Origin: Rhodococcus maanshanensis NBRC 100610
Lineage (GTDB): Bacteria; Actinomycetota; Actinomycetes; Mycobacteriales; Mycobacteriaceae
Length of the DNA stretch: 63,599 nucleotides
Reading direction: 5' to 3'
Assembly (NCBI RefSeq): GCF_001894865.1
Contig: NZ_BCXA01000014.1
Location: 1-63,599, forward strand
Below the pieces are notes generated by a model. The model saw nothing but the letters and a program-made list of their open reading frames with translations, was not told where the DNA came from and made no database searches. Shown piece after piece: positions 15,763-23,895 of this stretch. The position numbers and the translations under genes were made by a program. Numbering within the stretch: position 1 is the stretch's first letter; each line of letters begins with the position of its first letter.

Positions 15763-16437
15763 ATGGGCAAGCTGATCCTGGTGCGCCACGGCCAGACCGA
15801 GGCGAACGTCGAGCGGCGGCTGGACACCCGGCTGCCAGGGGCCCGGCTCACCGAGTTCGGGGAGAGCCAGGCCCAGGCTCTCGGGCTCGCGGTGGCAGGC
15901 AGGGCGCCCCGCGCCCTGGTGGCCTCGCCTGCGTTGCGGGCGCGGCAGACGGCCCACTTCGTCGAGCGGGAATCGGGCATCACGGCGCAGGTGCGCGAGG
16001 GCATCCACGAGGCGCAGGCGGGGGAGCTGGAGGACCGCTCGGACCGTGAGTCGCACGAGCTGTTCATGAAGGTCTATCACTCCTGGCATGCAGGCGACCT
16101 CGGTGTGCGGGTGCCGGGCGGTGAGTCCGGGTACGACATCCTCGAGCGCTACGTGCCGGTGCTGAGTTCGCTGCGCGAGGAGTTCCTCGAGGAACCGGCG
16201 GACGAGGCCGACACCGGCGATGTGCTGGTGGTCAGCCACGGCGCCGCGATCCGTCTGGTCGCCGCCCAGCTCGCGGGCATCAACGGTGCCTTCTCCGCGA
16301 ACACCCACCTGGACAACACCCAGACGGTGGAGCTGGTTCCCACCGCGAACGGGGGCTGGAAGTGCGTGCGGTGGGGTCTGCTGGTGCCGCCGTTCGAGCC
16401 CTTCGCCAGCGCCGGGCCCGACGACCCGATGGGCTGA
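15763..16437 (+). CDS. Histidine phosphatase (phosphoglycerate-mutase-like)
   Basis: Phosphohydrolase of 224 residues in the branch-1 histidine phosphatase family. The phospho-accepting RHG is in LILVRHGQTEANV, a second Arg in SPALRARQTA, the acid in EAQAGELEDRS, and the second His in VVSHGAAIRLVAAQ. GGAGG eight bases before the ATG supports the start. True glycolytic mutase activity is unlikely, since the family mostly acts as broad phosphatases. It is probably translated with pheA and corresponds by position to Rv3837c. A TetR gene follows after four bases. Confidence 0.92.
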   Translation: MGKLILVRHGQTEANVERRLDTRLPGARLTEFGESQAQALGLAVAGRAPRALVASPALRARQTAHFVERESGITAQVREGIHEAQAGELEDRSDRESHELFMKVYHSWHAGDLGVRVPGGESGYDILERYVPVLSSLREEFLEEPADEADTGDVLVVSHGAAIRLVAAQLAGINGAFSANTHLDNTQTVELVPTANGGWKCVRWGLLVPPFEPFASAGPDDPMG

Positions 16438-16441
16438 CGCG

Positions 16442-17050
16442 GTGCCCGAGTCCGATCGTGTGGACAAGCGCACCATGCGGTACGCAGGCAGGCGGGACGA
16501 GCTGCTCGCGTCGGTGACCGAGTACGTGATCGCCAACGGGGTCGGGGAGCTGTCCATGCGCCCGCTGGCCAAGGCGGTCGGGGTCTCGCACGCGTCGCTG
16601 TTGCATCACTTCGGCAGCAAGGAGAACCTGCTGGCCGAGGTGATCGAGGGGATGCGGGGGGAGTCGATCCCCGCTGAGCTGCTGGCCGAGTCCGGCGCCG
16701 ACCCGATCGCCCTGCTCACCGGATGGTGGGAGGAGCGGACGGCGCCCGAGACGCTGCCGCGATTCCGGGTGATGCTCGAGATCTACGTGCAGGCCGTGCT
16801 CGAACCGGGCGGGCACGAGCGATTCCTCGAACACTTCGTCGGCCAGTGGCTGGCCGTGCTCGAACACGGCCTGCGCGGGGCAGGGTGTCCCGAGGAGCAG
16901 GTGCGACAGGTGGCCACGCTGATCCTCGCGCAGATCCGGGGCCTGACCCTGGACCTGCTCGCCACCGGGGACCGCGAGCGGGTGGACCGGGCTTTCGCCT
17001 TCCTCGTCGACGATCTCTCCGCCCGGGTCCGCGGCTGGGAGATTGCTTGA
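16442..17050 (+). CDS. TetR family transcriptional regulator
   Basis: Regulator of about 202 residues with an N-terminal TetR helix-turn-helix (ANGVGELSMRPLAKAVGVSHASLLHHFGSKENLL) and a helical ligand-binding half. The GTG at 16442 gives the longest sensible protein; an ATG at 16475 would remove 11 residues and is also possible. It follows the phosphatase gene by four bases but stands at the left edge of a block absent from the M. tuberculosis counterpart. The stop codon touches a palindrome inside the promoter of the next gene, a secreted lipase, which is the best candidate target. Confidence 0.88.
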   Translation: MPESDRVDKRTMRYAGRRDELLASVTEYVIANGVGELSMRPLAKAVGVSHASLLHHFGSKENLLAEVIEGMRGESIPAELLAESGADPIALLTGWWEERTAPETLPRFRVMLEIYVQAVLEPGGHERFLEHFVGQWLAVLEHGLRGAGCPEEQVRQVATLILAQIRGLTLDLLATGDRERVDRAFAFLVDDLSARVRGWEIA

Positions 17051-17075
17051 CCGATCGGTAGGTCTACTTTATCGT
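17047..17075 (+). promoter_or_regulatory. Lipase promoter with embedded TetR-type palindrome
   Basis: TTGACC at 17047-17052 and TATCGT at 17070-17075 are spaced by 17 bases and make a good -35/-10 pair. The perfect palindrome ACCGATCGGT (17050-17059) overlaps the -35, which suits repression by the TetR protein encoded immediately upstream. Confidence 0.6.
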
Positions 17076-17128
17076 CCTGTGTGCCCGGCGCCGAATGTGA
17101 CCGGGCGCACAGCCGTGAGGAGAGAGTG

Positions 17129-18301
17129 ATGACCCACCGACTTCGTACCGCCCTGGTGGCCGCGGGTGCGACATTGGTCGCCGCGACGTGGGTAGTGGCG
17201 CCTGCCGCGGCCGCGCCTGTCGCCGGCCAGGCCGAGGCCCCGGGCTCGGTCGTGAGCAGCGAGGAACTCCCGCGCGATCGCTGGCTGCCCGGCGCCGCGT
17301 CCTCGTCGCTGCTGACGTACTGGTCCCAGGGTCCGCAGGACAAGCCGATGCTCAGCACCGGCGCCGTCTACCTGCCCGAGGGGACGCCGCCCGAGGGCGG
17401 TTGGCCGGTGATCTCCTACGCGCACGGCACCACCGGGGTCGCGGACCAGTGCGCGCCCAGCGTCAATCCGCCGACCGAGCGGGCGGTGACCCATCTCGGC
17501 CATTGGCTCTCCCAGGGCTACGCGGTGGTGGCGACCGACTATGTCGGGCTCGGCACCCCCGGCGTGCATCCCTACCTGGACGGGCGCTCGGCCGCGCACA
17601 GCGTGATCGACATGGTGCGGGCCGCCCGCGCGGTCACGCCCGAGCTGTCGAAGAAGTGGGTCGCCACGGGGCAGTCGCAGGGCGGTCACGCGACGCTGTT
17701 CACCGCGAACATCGCCACCCGCTATGCCCCGGAGCTGGACTACCGCGGCGCGGTGACGACCGGTGCGCCTTCGAACATCGAGATGGCGCTGCCGCTGGGC
17801 GGACCGGCGTTCCCGAAGCTGCCGCTCAAGGGCACCACGGTCTACATCGCCAACGTCCTCGATGGGCTGCGGGCCGCGCGACCCGACGTCGACATCGACT
17901 CCTACCTCAGCCCCCTCGGGCGCAGCATTCTCGCCGATGTGGAGACCTCGATCTGCTACGGCGACGCGCGGACCAAGTACGCCGACGTCTCGATCGGGCA
18001 GCTGCTGTCGCGGTCGGTGGACACCCCCGAGTTCATGGACGCGGTCCGCTCGATTCTCTCCGTCCCCACCGGTGGCTACGACCAGCCGCTGCTCATCGCG
18101 CAGGGCCAGCAGGACATGGACGTCCCGATCCCGCTGACGCTGAAACTGGTCGCCGATCTCACCGCGAACGGGGTGGAGTTCGCGTTCCGCACCTACCCGA
18201 CCGACCACGGCGGCACGGTGGCCGCCTCGGTGCCGGACAGCACGCCGTTCATCGCGAAGCTGTTTGCAGGCGAGAAGCCGTGCATGGGTAGCTCCTGCTG
18301 A
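17129..18301 (+). CDS. Secreted lipase (secretory lipase family)
   Basis: Exported alpha/beta hydrolase of 390 residues. A signal peptide (TALVAAGATLVAATWVVAPAAA, cleavage near residue 30) is followed by a mature domain with SYAHGTTGVADQCAPS, the nucleophile elbow GQSQGGH with catalytic Ser, and late Asp and His candidates in GQQDMDVP and PTDHGG. This is the layout of the LIP-type secretory lipases found in Nocardia, Rhodococcus and fungi. The ATG at 17129 has GAGGAGAGAG just upstream. The final GEKPCMGSSC may form a disulfide. It is likely repressed by the upstream TetR. Confidence 0.9.
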   Translation: MTHRLRTALVAAGATLVAATWVVAPAAAAPVAGQAEAPGSVVSSEELPRDRWLPGAASSSLLTYWSQGPQDKPMLSTGAVYLPEGTPPEGGWPVISYAHGTTGVADQCAPSVNPPTERAVTHLGHWLSQGYAVVATDYVGLGTPGVHPYLDGRSAAHSVIDMVRAARAVTPELSKKWVATGQSQGGHATLFTANIATRYAPELDYRGAVTTGAPSNIEMALPLGGPAFPKLPLKGTTVYIANVLDGLRAARPDVDIDSYLSPLGRSILADVETSICYGDARTKYADVSIGQLLSRSVDTPEFMDAVRSILSVPTGGYDQPLLIAQGQQDMDVPIPLTLKLVADLTANGVEFAFRTYPTDHGGTVAASVPDSTPFIAKLFAGEKPCMGSSC

Positions 18302-18317
18302 GAGATCGATCGCAGTG

Positions 18318-18358
18318 CGACACTGGGCGTCATCGAATCACGGTGGCGCCCAGTGTCG
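18318..18358. terminator. Hairpin after the lipase gene
   Basis: CGACACTGGGCG at 18318-18329 pairs perfectly with CGCCCAGTGTCG at 18347-18358, giving a 12-base stem with a 17-base loop. It lies between the lipase stop and the convergent hydrolase pseudogene. Confidence 0.7.
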
Positions 18359-18392
18359 TTGGTATCGGCAACGGCGTTGGTATCGGCAACGC
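18357..18392. repeat. 18-base tandem repeat
   Basis: CGTTGGTATCGGCAACGG (18357-18374) is followed at once by CGTTGGTATCGGCAACGC (18375-18392), differing in the last base. It overlaps the end of the terminator stem and is probably a slippage product with no assigned role. Confidence 0.7.
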
Positions 18393-18400
18393 GGAACGGA

Positions 18401-19236
18401 TCAACCGGTCGGTGACGTGGCCGATCGGGTCTCGTCCATCGTCGCCTTGTGCAGATGCGCTCGGAGCGCGTCGGCCACGATCTCGGGATTCTCGAGCATC
18501 GGGATGTGGCCGACTCCAGGCAGGGTGATCTCCTCGACGTGATCGGGGAGTTCGTCGATCAGCCGCTGCATGCAGTCTTCACGCGTCGCAAAGGTGTCGA
18601 ATTCCGACAGGATCACGAGGTGGGGACAGCGACGTTCTCGAGCCCGGTGAGGGGTCCGTCGCGCAGAAACGCCAACTGGATCGGCATGTAGACCGGGCAG
18701 TGGGACACCGCGCGGATGACGTCGGCCGCGTCCCCGGGGCTGACGGCCGACATGTCCCTACTGCAGTTGCGGATGACCGGCCGTTGAAAGCGCTCGCGAG
18801 TCGCGGCCCGATCGCCGAGCAGCCGCGCGGCCACGGCCAGCGGATACTGCAGAGCGAACCCCAGCCCCAGGCGAAATTCCGTGTAGGAGAATCTCTTCCA
18901 GCCCCCACTCGGATTGATCGGGGCGAGGGACCTGGCCCGGCCTCGGCGTTCTAGTTCGAACCCCACCTGGCCACCCAGCGAATTGCCCGAGATGTGGCAG
19001 GTGTCCCAACCGGCGGAATCGAGCTCACGCTCGATTCCATCGGCGATGCCGCGGACCCCGAGGTCGCGGATTCGGAGTCGCGGGCCGCCCCAATGCCCGG
19101 GCATCGTCAGCGCGAGCACGTCGAAATCGCTGGAGAGGTCGTCCACCACGCGGTGCCATACGTGATGGGACAGCGTGAATCCGTGTAGAAGCAGCACAGG
19201 CTCGCCCGATCCCGCGCGATTCGATGGTGTGACCAT
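18401..19236 (-). pseudogene. Alpha/beta hydrolase broken by a one-base frameshift
   Basis: Two adjacent frames on the minus strand together encode a normal alpha/beta hydrolase of about 278 residues. The first part (19236 down to 18613) has LLLHGFTLSHHVW and the nucleophile elbow GNSLGGQ, and stops after GLENVAVPTS. The second frame continues ILSEFDTFATREDCMQRLID and ends with GVGHIPMLENPE, which holds the catalytic His. One added base near 18620 would restore VAVPTLVILSEFDTF. As read, the enzyme lacks its Asp/His half. A good G-rich ribosome site precedes the ATG. Either a recent loss or a sequencing error. Confidence 0.8.
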
Positions 19237-19461
19237 TGTTCCCCCCTGGTTCTTGTGGCCTATTCACCAGTAACACCCGTGTGCCCTGATGTCCAGGACG
19301 GGATTTCGGCGACGGCACGGGCGACGCCGGCGCCGGCGGGCCCGTTCGCCGAATCCGGATCCGGCGCAGGCAACTACCACCGCTCCTCCCGAACGCGCGG
19401 CGGGCACCGCCCGGCACCCCTCATTTCTGGGGGGTGTCGGGCGGTGCCGGTTGGTTTCGCC

Positions 19462-20847
19462 TCAGGCGGCGAAGGGGAGTTGGTTGCGCCGGTTGTGTGC
19501 CGGCACGGGTTGTCGGTGGGGGTCGACCCAGGGTGGTGGGGTGAACCAGGGGTGTTTGTCTTTGCTGATGGTCACGGTCCAGTCGCCGCGGTGGATGGTG
19601 GTGTGGTGGAAGCGGCAGAGCAGCACCAGGTTTGACAGGTTGGTGGGGCCGCCGTTGGACCAGTGTTGGATATGGTGGCCTTCGGTCCAGGCGGCGGGTC
19701 GGCCGCAGCCGGGGAAGGCGCAGCCGCAGTCTCGGGCGTTCAGGGCGCGGCGGAGTTTGCGGGGTATGAGCCGGGTGGTGCGTCCGACGTCGATGGGGTT
19801 GCCGTCGGGGTCCATGGTGATGGGGGTGATGTCGGCGTCGCAGGAGATCCGGGCGGCGAGGTCGAGGGTGATCGGTCCGAGCCATGGCATCCAAGCCGGT
19901 CCGCGCCGTCGACCCTGACCGCGTTCCCGTTGGTGGTGGTTGTCGGTGGTGGCGGCGAGGTCGTCGGCGTCGACGAAGACGTTGATGTGGGGTCGTTCGC
20001 CGCCTTCGGTGGGTGCCTGTCCGGAGTTCAGGTATGAGCCGACGATGTGGGTGAGGGCGTCGGCGCGGCGTTGGGCGGGGGTGCGTTGGTCTTTGCCGGT
20101 TTGTCCGTCGCGGTTGTCGGCTCCGGGGTGGGGTTTGGAGAGGGCGGAGAGGGCGGCGAGGAGGGCTTCGCCGGAGGCGGCGTCGAGGTGTCCTTTGAGG
20201 TGGACACGGCCACCGAGTCCGGGCGAGGCGTGGAACTCGTTGAGTTCGGCGTTTTCGGAGTCGGGGTTCTTCTTGTCTCCGTTGAGGATCAGTTCGAGTG
20301 CCCTGGCTCGGCGGGCGAGGGTGGTGGAGTCTTCGGTGCGGGCTGCGTAGAGGAGGTAGCGGGCGCAGGCCTGGGTTCGGGTGGCGTCTGCTCCGACGAT
20401 GTCGAACACATTCTCAGCATCACCGTCGCCGGAAGCGTCACCGTCGGTCTCGGCCGTGGTGTTGTCGTTGCTGCGGGCCGGGGCATCGGGGTCGGGCACC
20501 TTGTTCAGGAGTTCGACGATCACGCGCACCTGGTCGTAATCGGCTTTCCCTGAGTCGAACTCGGCGGCCACCTCGGGGTGCTTGGCCAGCTCCCGCCCGA
20601 GCTTGACGATCCGGTTCGCCTGACCGGATGTCATGGTGGTCGCGCCCGCGAGCCAGTTGCCGGGCGAGGACGCCCCGACCTGCTCGGCCACGCAACGCTG
20701 ATCGACCTGGTGCGTGAGGCGGACCCGCAGTGCCTCGAGCTGCCGCATCCGCAGGGACAACTCGGGAATCAGCCGTAGGAGATCGGCGTCGGCGAGCTGC
20801 CATGCGGCCACATCCTCTGGCGCGGAGAGCATCTCGTCGAGACCCAT
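19462..20847 (-). CDS. 13E12-repeat-family DUF222/HNH endonuclease-like protein
   Basis: Protein of 461 residues from the 13E12 (REP13E12) family, abundant in Rhodococcus, Gordonia and mycobacteria. It has an N-terminal DUF222 helical domain (LEALRVRLTHQVDQR, TSGQANRIVKLGREL) and a C-terminal HNH nuclease motif with zinc cysteines and histidines (CAFPGCGR, EGHHIQHWSNGGPTNLSNL, CRFHHTTIH). The middle contains a low-complexity Asp/Thr-rich insert. The ATG at 20847 is preferred because the promoter occupies the sequence just upstream; a longer start at 20868 would lie inside it. The family's role is unknown, but mycobacterial copies are known LexA targets, and a LexA-type box is present here. 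Confidence 0.88.
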   Translation of the reverse strand: MGLDEMLSAPEDVAAWQLADADLLRLIPELSLRMRQLEALRVRLTHQVDQRCVAEQVGASSPGNWLAGATTMTSGQANRIVKLGRELAKHPEVAAEFDSGKADYDQVRVIVELLNKVPDPDAPARSNDNTTAETDGDASGDGDAENVFDIVGADATRTQACARYLLYAARTEDSTTLARRARALELILNGDKKNPDSENAELNEFHASPGLGGRVHLKGHLDAASGEALLAALSALSKPHPGADNRDGQTGKDQRTPAQRRADALTHIVGSYLNSGQAPTEGGERPHINVFVDADDLAATTDNHHQRERGQGRRRGPAWMPWLGPITLDLAARISCDADITPITMDPDGNPIDVGRTTRLIPRKLRRALNARDCGCAFPGCGRPAAWTEGHHIQHWSNGGPTNLSNLVLLCRFHHTTIHRGDWTVTISKDKHPWFTPPPWVDPHRQPVPAHNRRNQLPFAA

Positions 20848-20882
20848 GGTCCGATGGTAGTCGAACACGTGTTCTATGTCAA
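20847..20882 (-). promoter_or_regulatory. Leaderless promoter with SOS (LexA) box
   Basis: On the minus strand TTGACA (20882-20877) and TACCAT (20859-20854) are spaced 17 bases apart, and the ATG follows the -10 by six bases, which implies a leaderless transcript. Between them lies TCGAACACGTGTTCTA (20861-20876), matching the mycobacterial SOS box TCGAAC-N4-GTTCGA at 11 of 12 defined bases, with a perfect 12-base palindrome GAACACGTGTTC. LexA bound here would block RNA polymerase. Confidence 0.8.
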
Positions 20883-21039
20883 TGGGTTCGGTGAACGGGA
20901 TGAGATCTGCTCGGCTGGGCTCGGCGCCCGGGGGTTTCAGAACGGCGGCACCACGAACCCCAGCAGCCTTACGCGCCTGATCGATGAATTGGGCTGTCGC
21001 ACTGTATATCCGGGCGGCGAGATGGTTGTCTGCCGAGCG

Positions 21040-21834
21040 TCAGCTGACGGCGCCCACCAGAACGTCGATGGCCTGGCGGAATCGGGCGTCGCTGCCCGCG
21101 CTCAGCGTGGACCAGGCCGCCCCGTCGGCGGAAACACTCGAGGTGCCGACGATCCGGCCCCTGTCGGTGTCGAACACCGTGACGGGACCGCCGACCGGCT
21201 CGACCCTGCCGTCCCCGTGGCGGATCGCGACTATCTCGGCGCGCTCCCGGCAGCAGGCCAGCGCGGCGGCGACCGCCACGACATCCTGATCGGCGACCCC
21301 GAGCGCGGTGAGCCGACGCGCGGTGGATCTGGCATCGGCGCAGTCCGCCAGCGCGGCGGCCAGCTGCTCGGTCGGCGCGTTGACCACTCCCAGGTCGACC
21401 GGCGCCTGCCGTCCGATCGCGTCGAGCATCAGTTCCCCGGAGGGATGCTCGGCGCGCTGCAGCACATACGAGTCGGGTCCGCGCAGGGCGAGCACCGATC
21501 CCGTCGGTCCGTGCGCGAGGCAGAGCCGCGAGATCTCCTCTGCGACATACCACCGCAGCGCCACCTCCCAGTTCGGACGGGCCAGCACCTGCAGCCACTC
21601 GGCGACGTCCGGGTGCACCGCGCCCGCCTCGAGGAGCCCGCGTTCGGCAAGGGTCACCCGGGCGGTGTCGAATGCCGCGTCCCTGGCGGCAACCGAGTCG
21701 AACCGCGCCGTCGCGTTCAACACCACCGGCAGCTCGTCGATCCCGAGGACGTTCACCAGCAGGTCCAGCTCGTCGAGGCCGAGCGTCACCGACTCCAGTC
21801 GGGACGGCGGGGCAAGGGTGCCCGATTCGATCAC
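21040..21834 (-). CDS. EspG-family ESX secretion-associated chaperone
   Basis: Protein of 264 residues from the EspG family, cytosolic chaperones that bind PE/PPE pairs and bring them to a type VII (ESX) secretion machine. It begins TLAPPSRLESVTLGLDELDLLVNVLGIDELPVVL and has the family's two-fold alpha/beta look. Its GTG start overlaps the PPE stop codon by four bases (GTGA), so the two are translationally coupled. No EccA-E or MycP genes are in the window, so the secretion machine must be elsewhere. The last gene of the PE-PPE-EspG unit. Confidence 0.85.
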   Translation of the reverse strand: MIESGTLAPPSRLESVTLGLDELDLLVNVLGIDELPVVLNATARFDSVAARDAAFDTARVTLAERGLLEAGAVHPDVAEWLQVLARPNWEVALRWYVAEEISRLCLAHGPTGSVLALRGPDSYVLQRAEHPSGELMLDAIGRQAPVDLGVVNAPTEQLAAALADCADARSTARRLTALGVADQDVVAVAAALACCRERAEIVAIRHGDGRVEPVGGPVTVFDTDRGRIVGTSSVSADGAAWSTLSAGSDARFRQAIDVLVGAVS

Positions 21835-23072
21835 CGCTCGTACTCCTGGGGGTCCGCCCCGAGGACGGCGGGGATGACGACGCGACCGTCGCTGAAGTGC
21901 TCGAAGTTCTTCAGGTAGGCGGGGGTGTGGTGTTCCTCGTCGTCCCGGCCGCCGCCCGCTGCGCCGCCCATCATCGGGGCGCCGAGCTGGCCCCCGCGCG
22001 GCCCGGCCGCGTCAGCCGCCTCCGCGCGTGCGGCGCCGGAGGCGAACGCCTCCGAGCCGCCCGGCACGCCCGTGGCCCCACCGCCGAGCCCGCCGGCTGC
22101 GCCGCGGCCCCAACCCTCGGGCAGTGTGGCGCGCCCGGCGCCACCGCCGCCGAAGCCGCCCGCGTCGCCGCGACCCATGCCGCCGGCCGAGGTCATGGTG
22201 CGGGTAGCGCCCGATCCCGAGCCCGAACGGCCACCCGCGCCGCCTGCCCGGTCTCCCGCCGGAGTCGCGGAGAAGCCGCCGAACGACTGGCCGGAGCCAC
22301 CTCCGGTGATCGCGGACACCGCGGCGGGAGCGAGCGAGCTCGCGGTCGAGGTGACGGTGCTGAATCCGGCGCCCGCGATCGAGCCCGCCTGCGAGGCGGC
22401 GCTGACCACGGCCGGGTTCTGCGCCTGCGCCATCACCGCGGCCATCGCGGCGCCCGCCGGGTTGGTCCGCCAGTCGACGTCGTCCTTGTTCGTGGGCACC
22501 GCCTCCTGCCCGCCCGCGCCCGAGGCCTGCGCACCGGCTGCAAGCGGGGGCGGCGGGGTGAAGCTCTGCGGCACCGAGACCACGGTCGACGCGGCCTCAT
22601 AGCTCTCCATGACCAGTGCCGCCCGCAGGTCCATCGCCCGGTCGGCGGCCTCCGCGGCTGCGCCTGCACCGGCCAGCGAGCCCCCGACGGTGTGCGCCAC
22701 CACCTTCGCGGTCTTGACGGCCGCGATCTCGGGCAGGCTCGGCATGGTCAGCCGGGCCACGGAGTGCGTGCTGGCCGCTGCGGCGGCCTTGGCCGCCGTC
22801 GTCGTCGCCATCGCTGTGGACTCCTCGGTCCAGGCGGTGAACGGGACGAGCTTGGCGAGGGCGGCATCGGAGGCGAGCCCCTCCCAGCCCACCCGCAGCT
22901 CTCCCATCACCTTGGTCATGGTTGCGGACGCGTCCGTCAGGCCCGCCGCGATGTTGGTCCAGGCGACGCCTGCCACGGACAGTTGCACCGGCCCGACACC
23001 GGCGTTGAGGGCGGTCGAGTTCCAGGTGGCCCCGCGAGGCATCCAGACGACGCCGGTGAATCCCATGGTCAT
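21831..23072 (-). CDS. PPE domain-containing protein
   Basis: PPE-type ESX substrate of 413 residues. The N-terminal 175 residues are helical and Ala-rich (MPRGATWNSTALNAGVGPVQ, then LRVGWEGLASDAALAKLVPF), as in PPE domains of non-mycobacterial mycolata, although the literal Pro-Pro-Glu motif is missing. A long Gly/Ala/Ser-rich stretch follows (residues about 235-375). The C-terminus has HHTPAYLKNFEHFSDGRVVI, a conserved ending in these PPE proteins. GAGGAG seven bases upstream supports the start. It lies 32 bases after the PE gene and overlaps espG. Confidence 0.85.
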   Translation of the reverse strand: MTMGFTGVVWMPRGATWNSTALNAGVGPVQLSVAGVAWTNIAAGLTDASATMTKVMGELRVGWEGLASDAALAKLVPFTAWTEESTAMATTTAAKAAAAASTHSVARLTMPSLPEIAAVKTAKVVAHTVGGSLAGAGAAAEAADRAMDLRAALVMESYEAASTVVSVPQSFTPPPPLAAGAQASGAGGQEAVPTNKDDVDWRTNPAGAAMAAVMAQAQNPAVVSAASQAGSIAGAGFSTVTSTASSLAPAAVSAITGGGSGQSFGGFSATPAGDRAGGAGGRSGSGSGATRTMTSAGGMGRGDAGGFGGGGAGRATLPEGWGRGAAGGLGGGATGVPGGSEAFASGAARAEAADAAGPRGGQLGAPMMGGAAGGGRDDEEHHTPAYLKNFEHFSDGRVVIPAVLGADPQEYER

Positions 23073-23104
23073 ATCGGTGTCTCCTCAGATCCGGTGTCGG
23101 ACGC

Positions 23105-23413
23105 TCACATGCCGGCGGCGAGCGAGGCACCCAGGGAATGGTCCTGGTTCTCGTACTCGGCGGCGTGCTTGCGCAGGGTGTCGGCGGCGATCCGCAGCTC
23201 GGTGATGCCGGTCGCGGCGGACGGCAGGAAGCTGTCGGCGACCGAGTTGAAGGAGGAGGCGACCATGGCCGAGACCTCTTCGCTGCCCGCGGGCGCCAGG
23301 TGCAGGGCAGGCGCGTTGACCCTGACCGTGGCCTCGAGGCGCGCCGCGAGGGCATCGAGCTGCGTGGCGGCGGAGATCAGGGCTTCGGGAGCGACAAACA
23401 CATGGCCTGACAT
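23105..23413 (-). CDS. PE family protein
   Basis: Helical-hairpin ESX substrate partner of 102 residues, beginning SGHVFVAPEALISAATQLDA; the APE tripeptide and helix-turn-helix length match short PE proteins. The C-terminal half contains DTLRKHAAEYENQDHSLGAS, compatible with the YxxxD/E export signal (YENQD). AAGGAGG eight bases before the ATG at 23413 supports the start. First gene of a three-gene unit with PPE and EspG. The 130 bases upstream, to the metallopeptidase gene, must hold its promoter. Confidence 0.83.
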   Translation of the reverse strand: MSGHVFVAPEALISAATQLDALAARLEATVRVNAPALHLAPAGSEEVSAMVASSFNSVADSFLPSAATGITELRIAADTLRKHAAEYENQDHSLGASLAAGM

Positions 23414-23543
23414 GGTCGCGGCCTCCTTGAGGGCTCGGCGGAGCGGGGCCTGCGGAGCGATCCGCGGACACCGAGATTGGTCGTCAAGAGGTTGGACGCG
23501 GCACGCGCCCGACCGGTTCCCACCAATTTCGCCGACCCGCCCG

Positions 23544-23894
23544 CTACCCCCAGCCGAGCTGGTGCAGACGCTCTTCCTCGATGCCGAAATAGTGCGCGAC
23601 CTCATGGATCACCGTGATCGCGACCTCCTCGACCACCTGCTCCTCGGACTCGCAGACGTCGAGGAGGGCCTCGCGGTAGATGGTGATCGTGTCCGGCAGC
23701 GAACCGCCGTAATGGCTGTCGCGTTCGGTCAGCGCGATGCCGTGATAGAGCCCGAGCAGCCCGGGTTCCTCGGGGTCGCGGTCCTCCACCAGGACCACCA
23801 CGTTGTCGATCGCGCGGGCGAGCTCGGCGGGGATCAGGTCAAGCGCCTCGGAGACCAGCTCCTCGAAGCGGGCCTCGGTCATCTGCACGGTCAT
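23544..23894 (-). CDS. Zincin-like metallopeptidase family protein
   Basis: Protein of 116 residues in the small zincin-like metallopeptidase family common in actinobacteria, with the zinc motif HEVAHYFGIEEERL (HExxH plus a downstream Glu). An internal Met at residue 5 is a second possible start. It begins one base after the stop of the septum-formation gene, so the two are almost certainly co-transcribed; from memory, M. tuberculosis Rv3835-Rv3836 shows the same pairing next to serS. Protease activity has not been shown as far as I know. Confidence 0.85.
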   Translation of the reverse strand: MTVQMTEARFEELVSEALDLIPAELARAIDNVVVLVEDRDPEEPGLLGLYHGIALTERDSHYGGSLPDTITIYREALLDVCESEEQVVEEVAITVIHEVAHYFGIEEERLHQLGWG

Positions 23895-23895
23895 G

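Noticed and set aside
14028-16067. 679-codon minus-strand open frame
   Set aside because: Antisense to the unknown gene, pheA and the phosphatase, all with clear motifs; the frame encodes only low-complexity Arg/Gly text.
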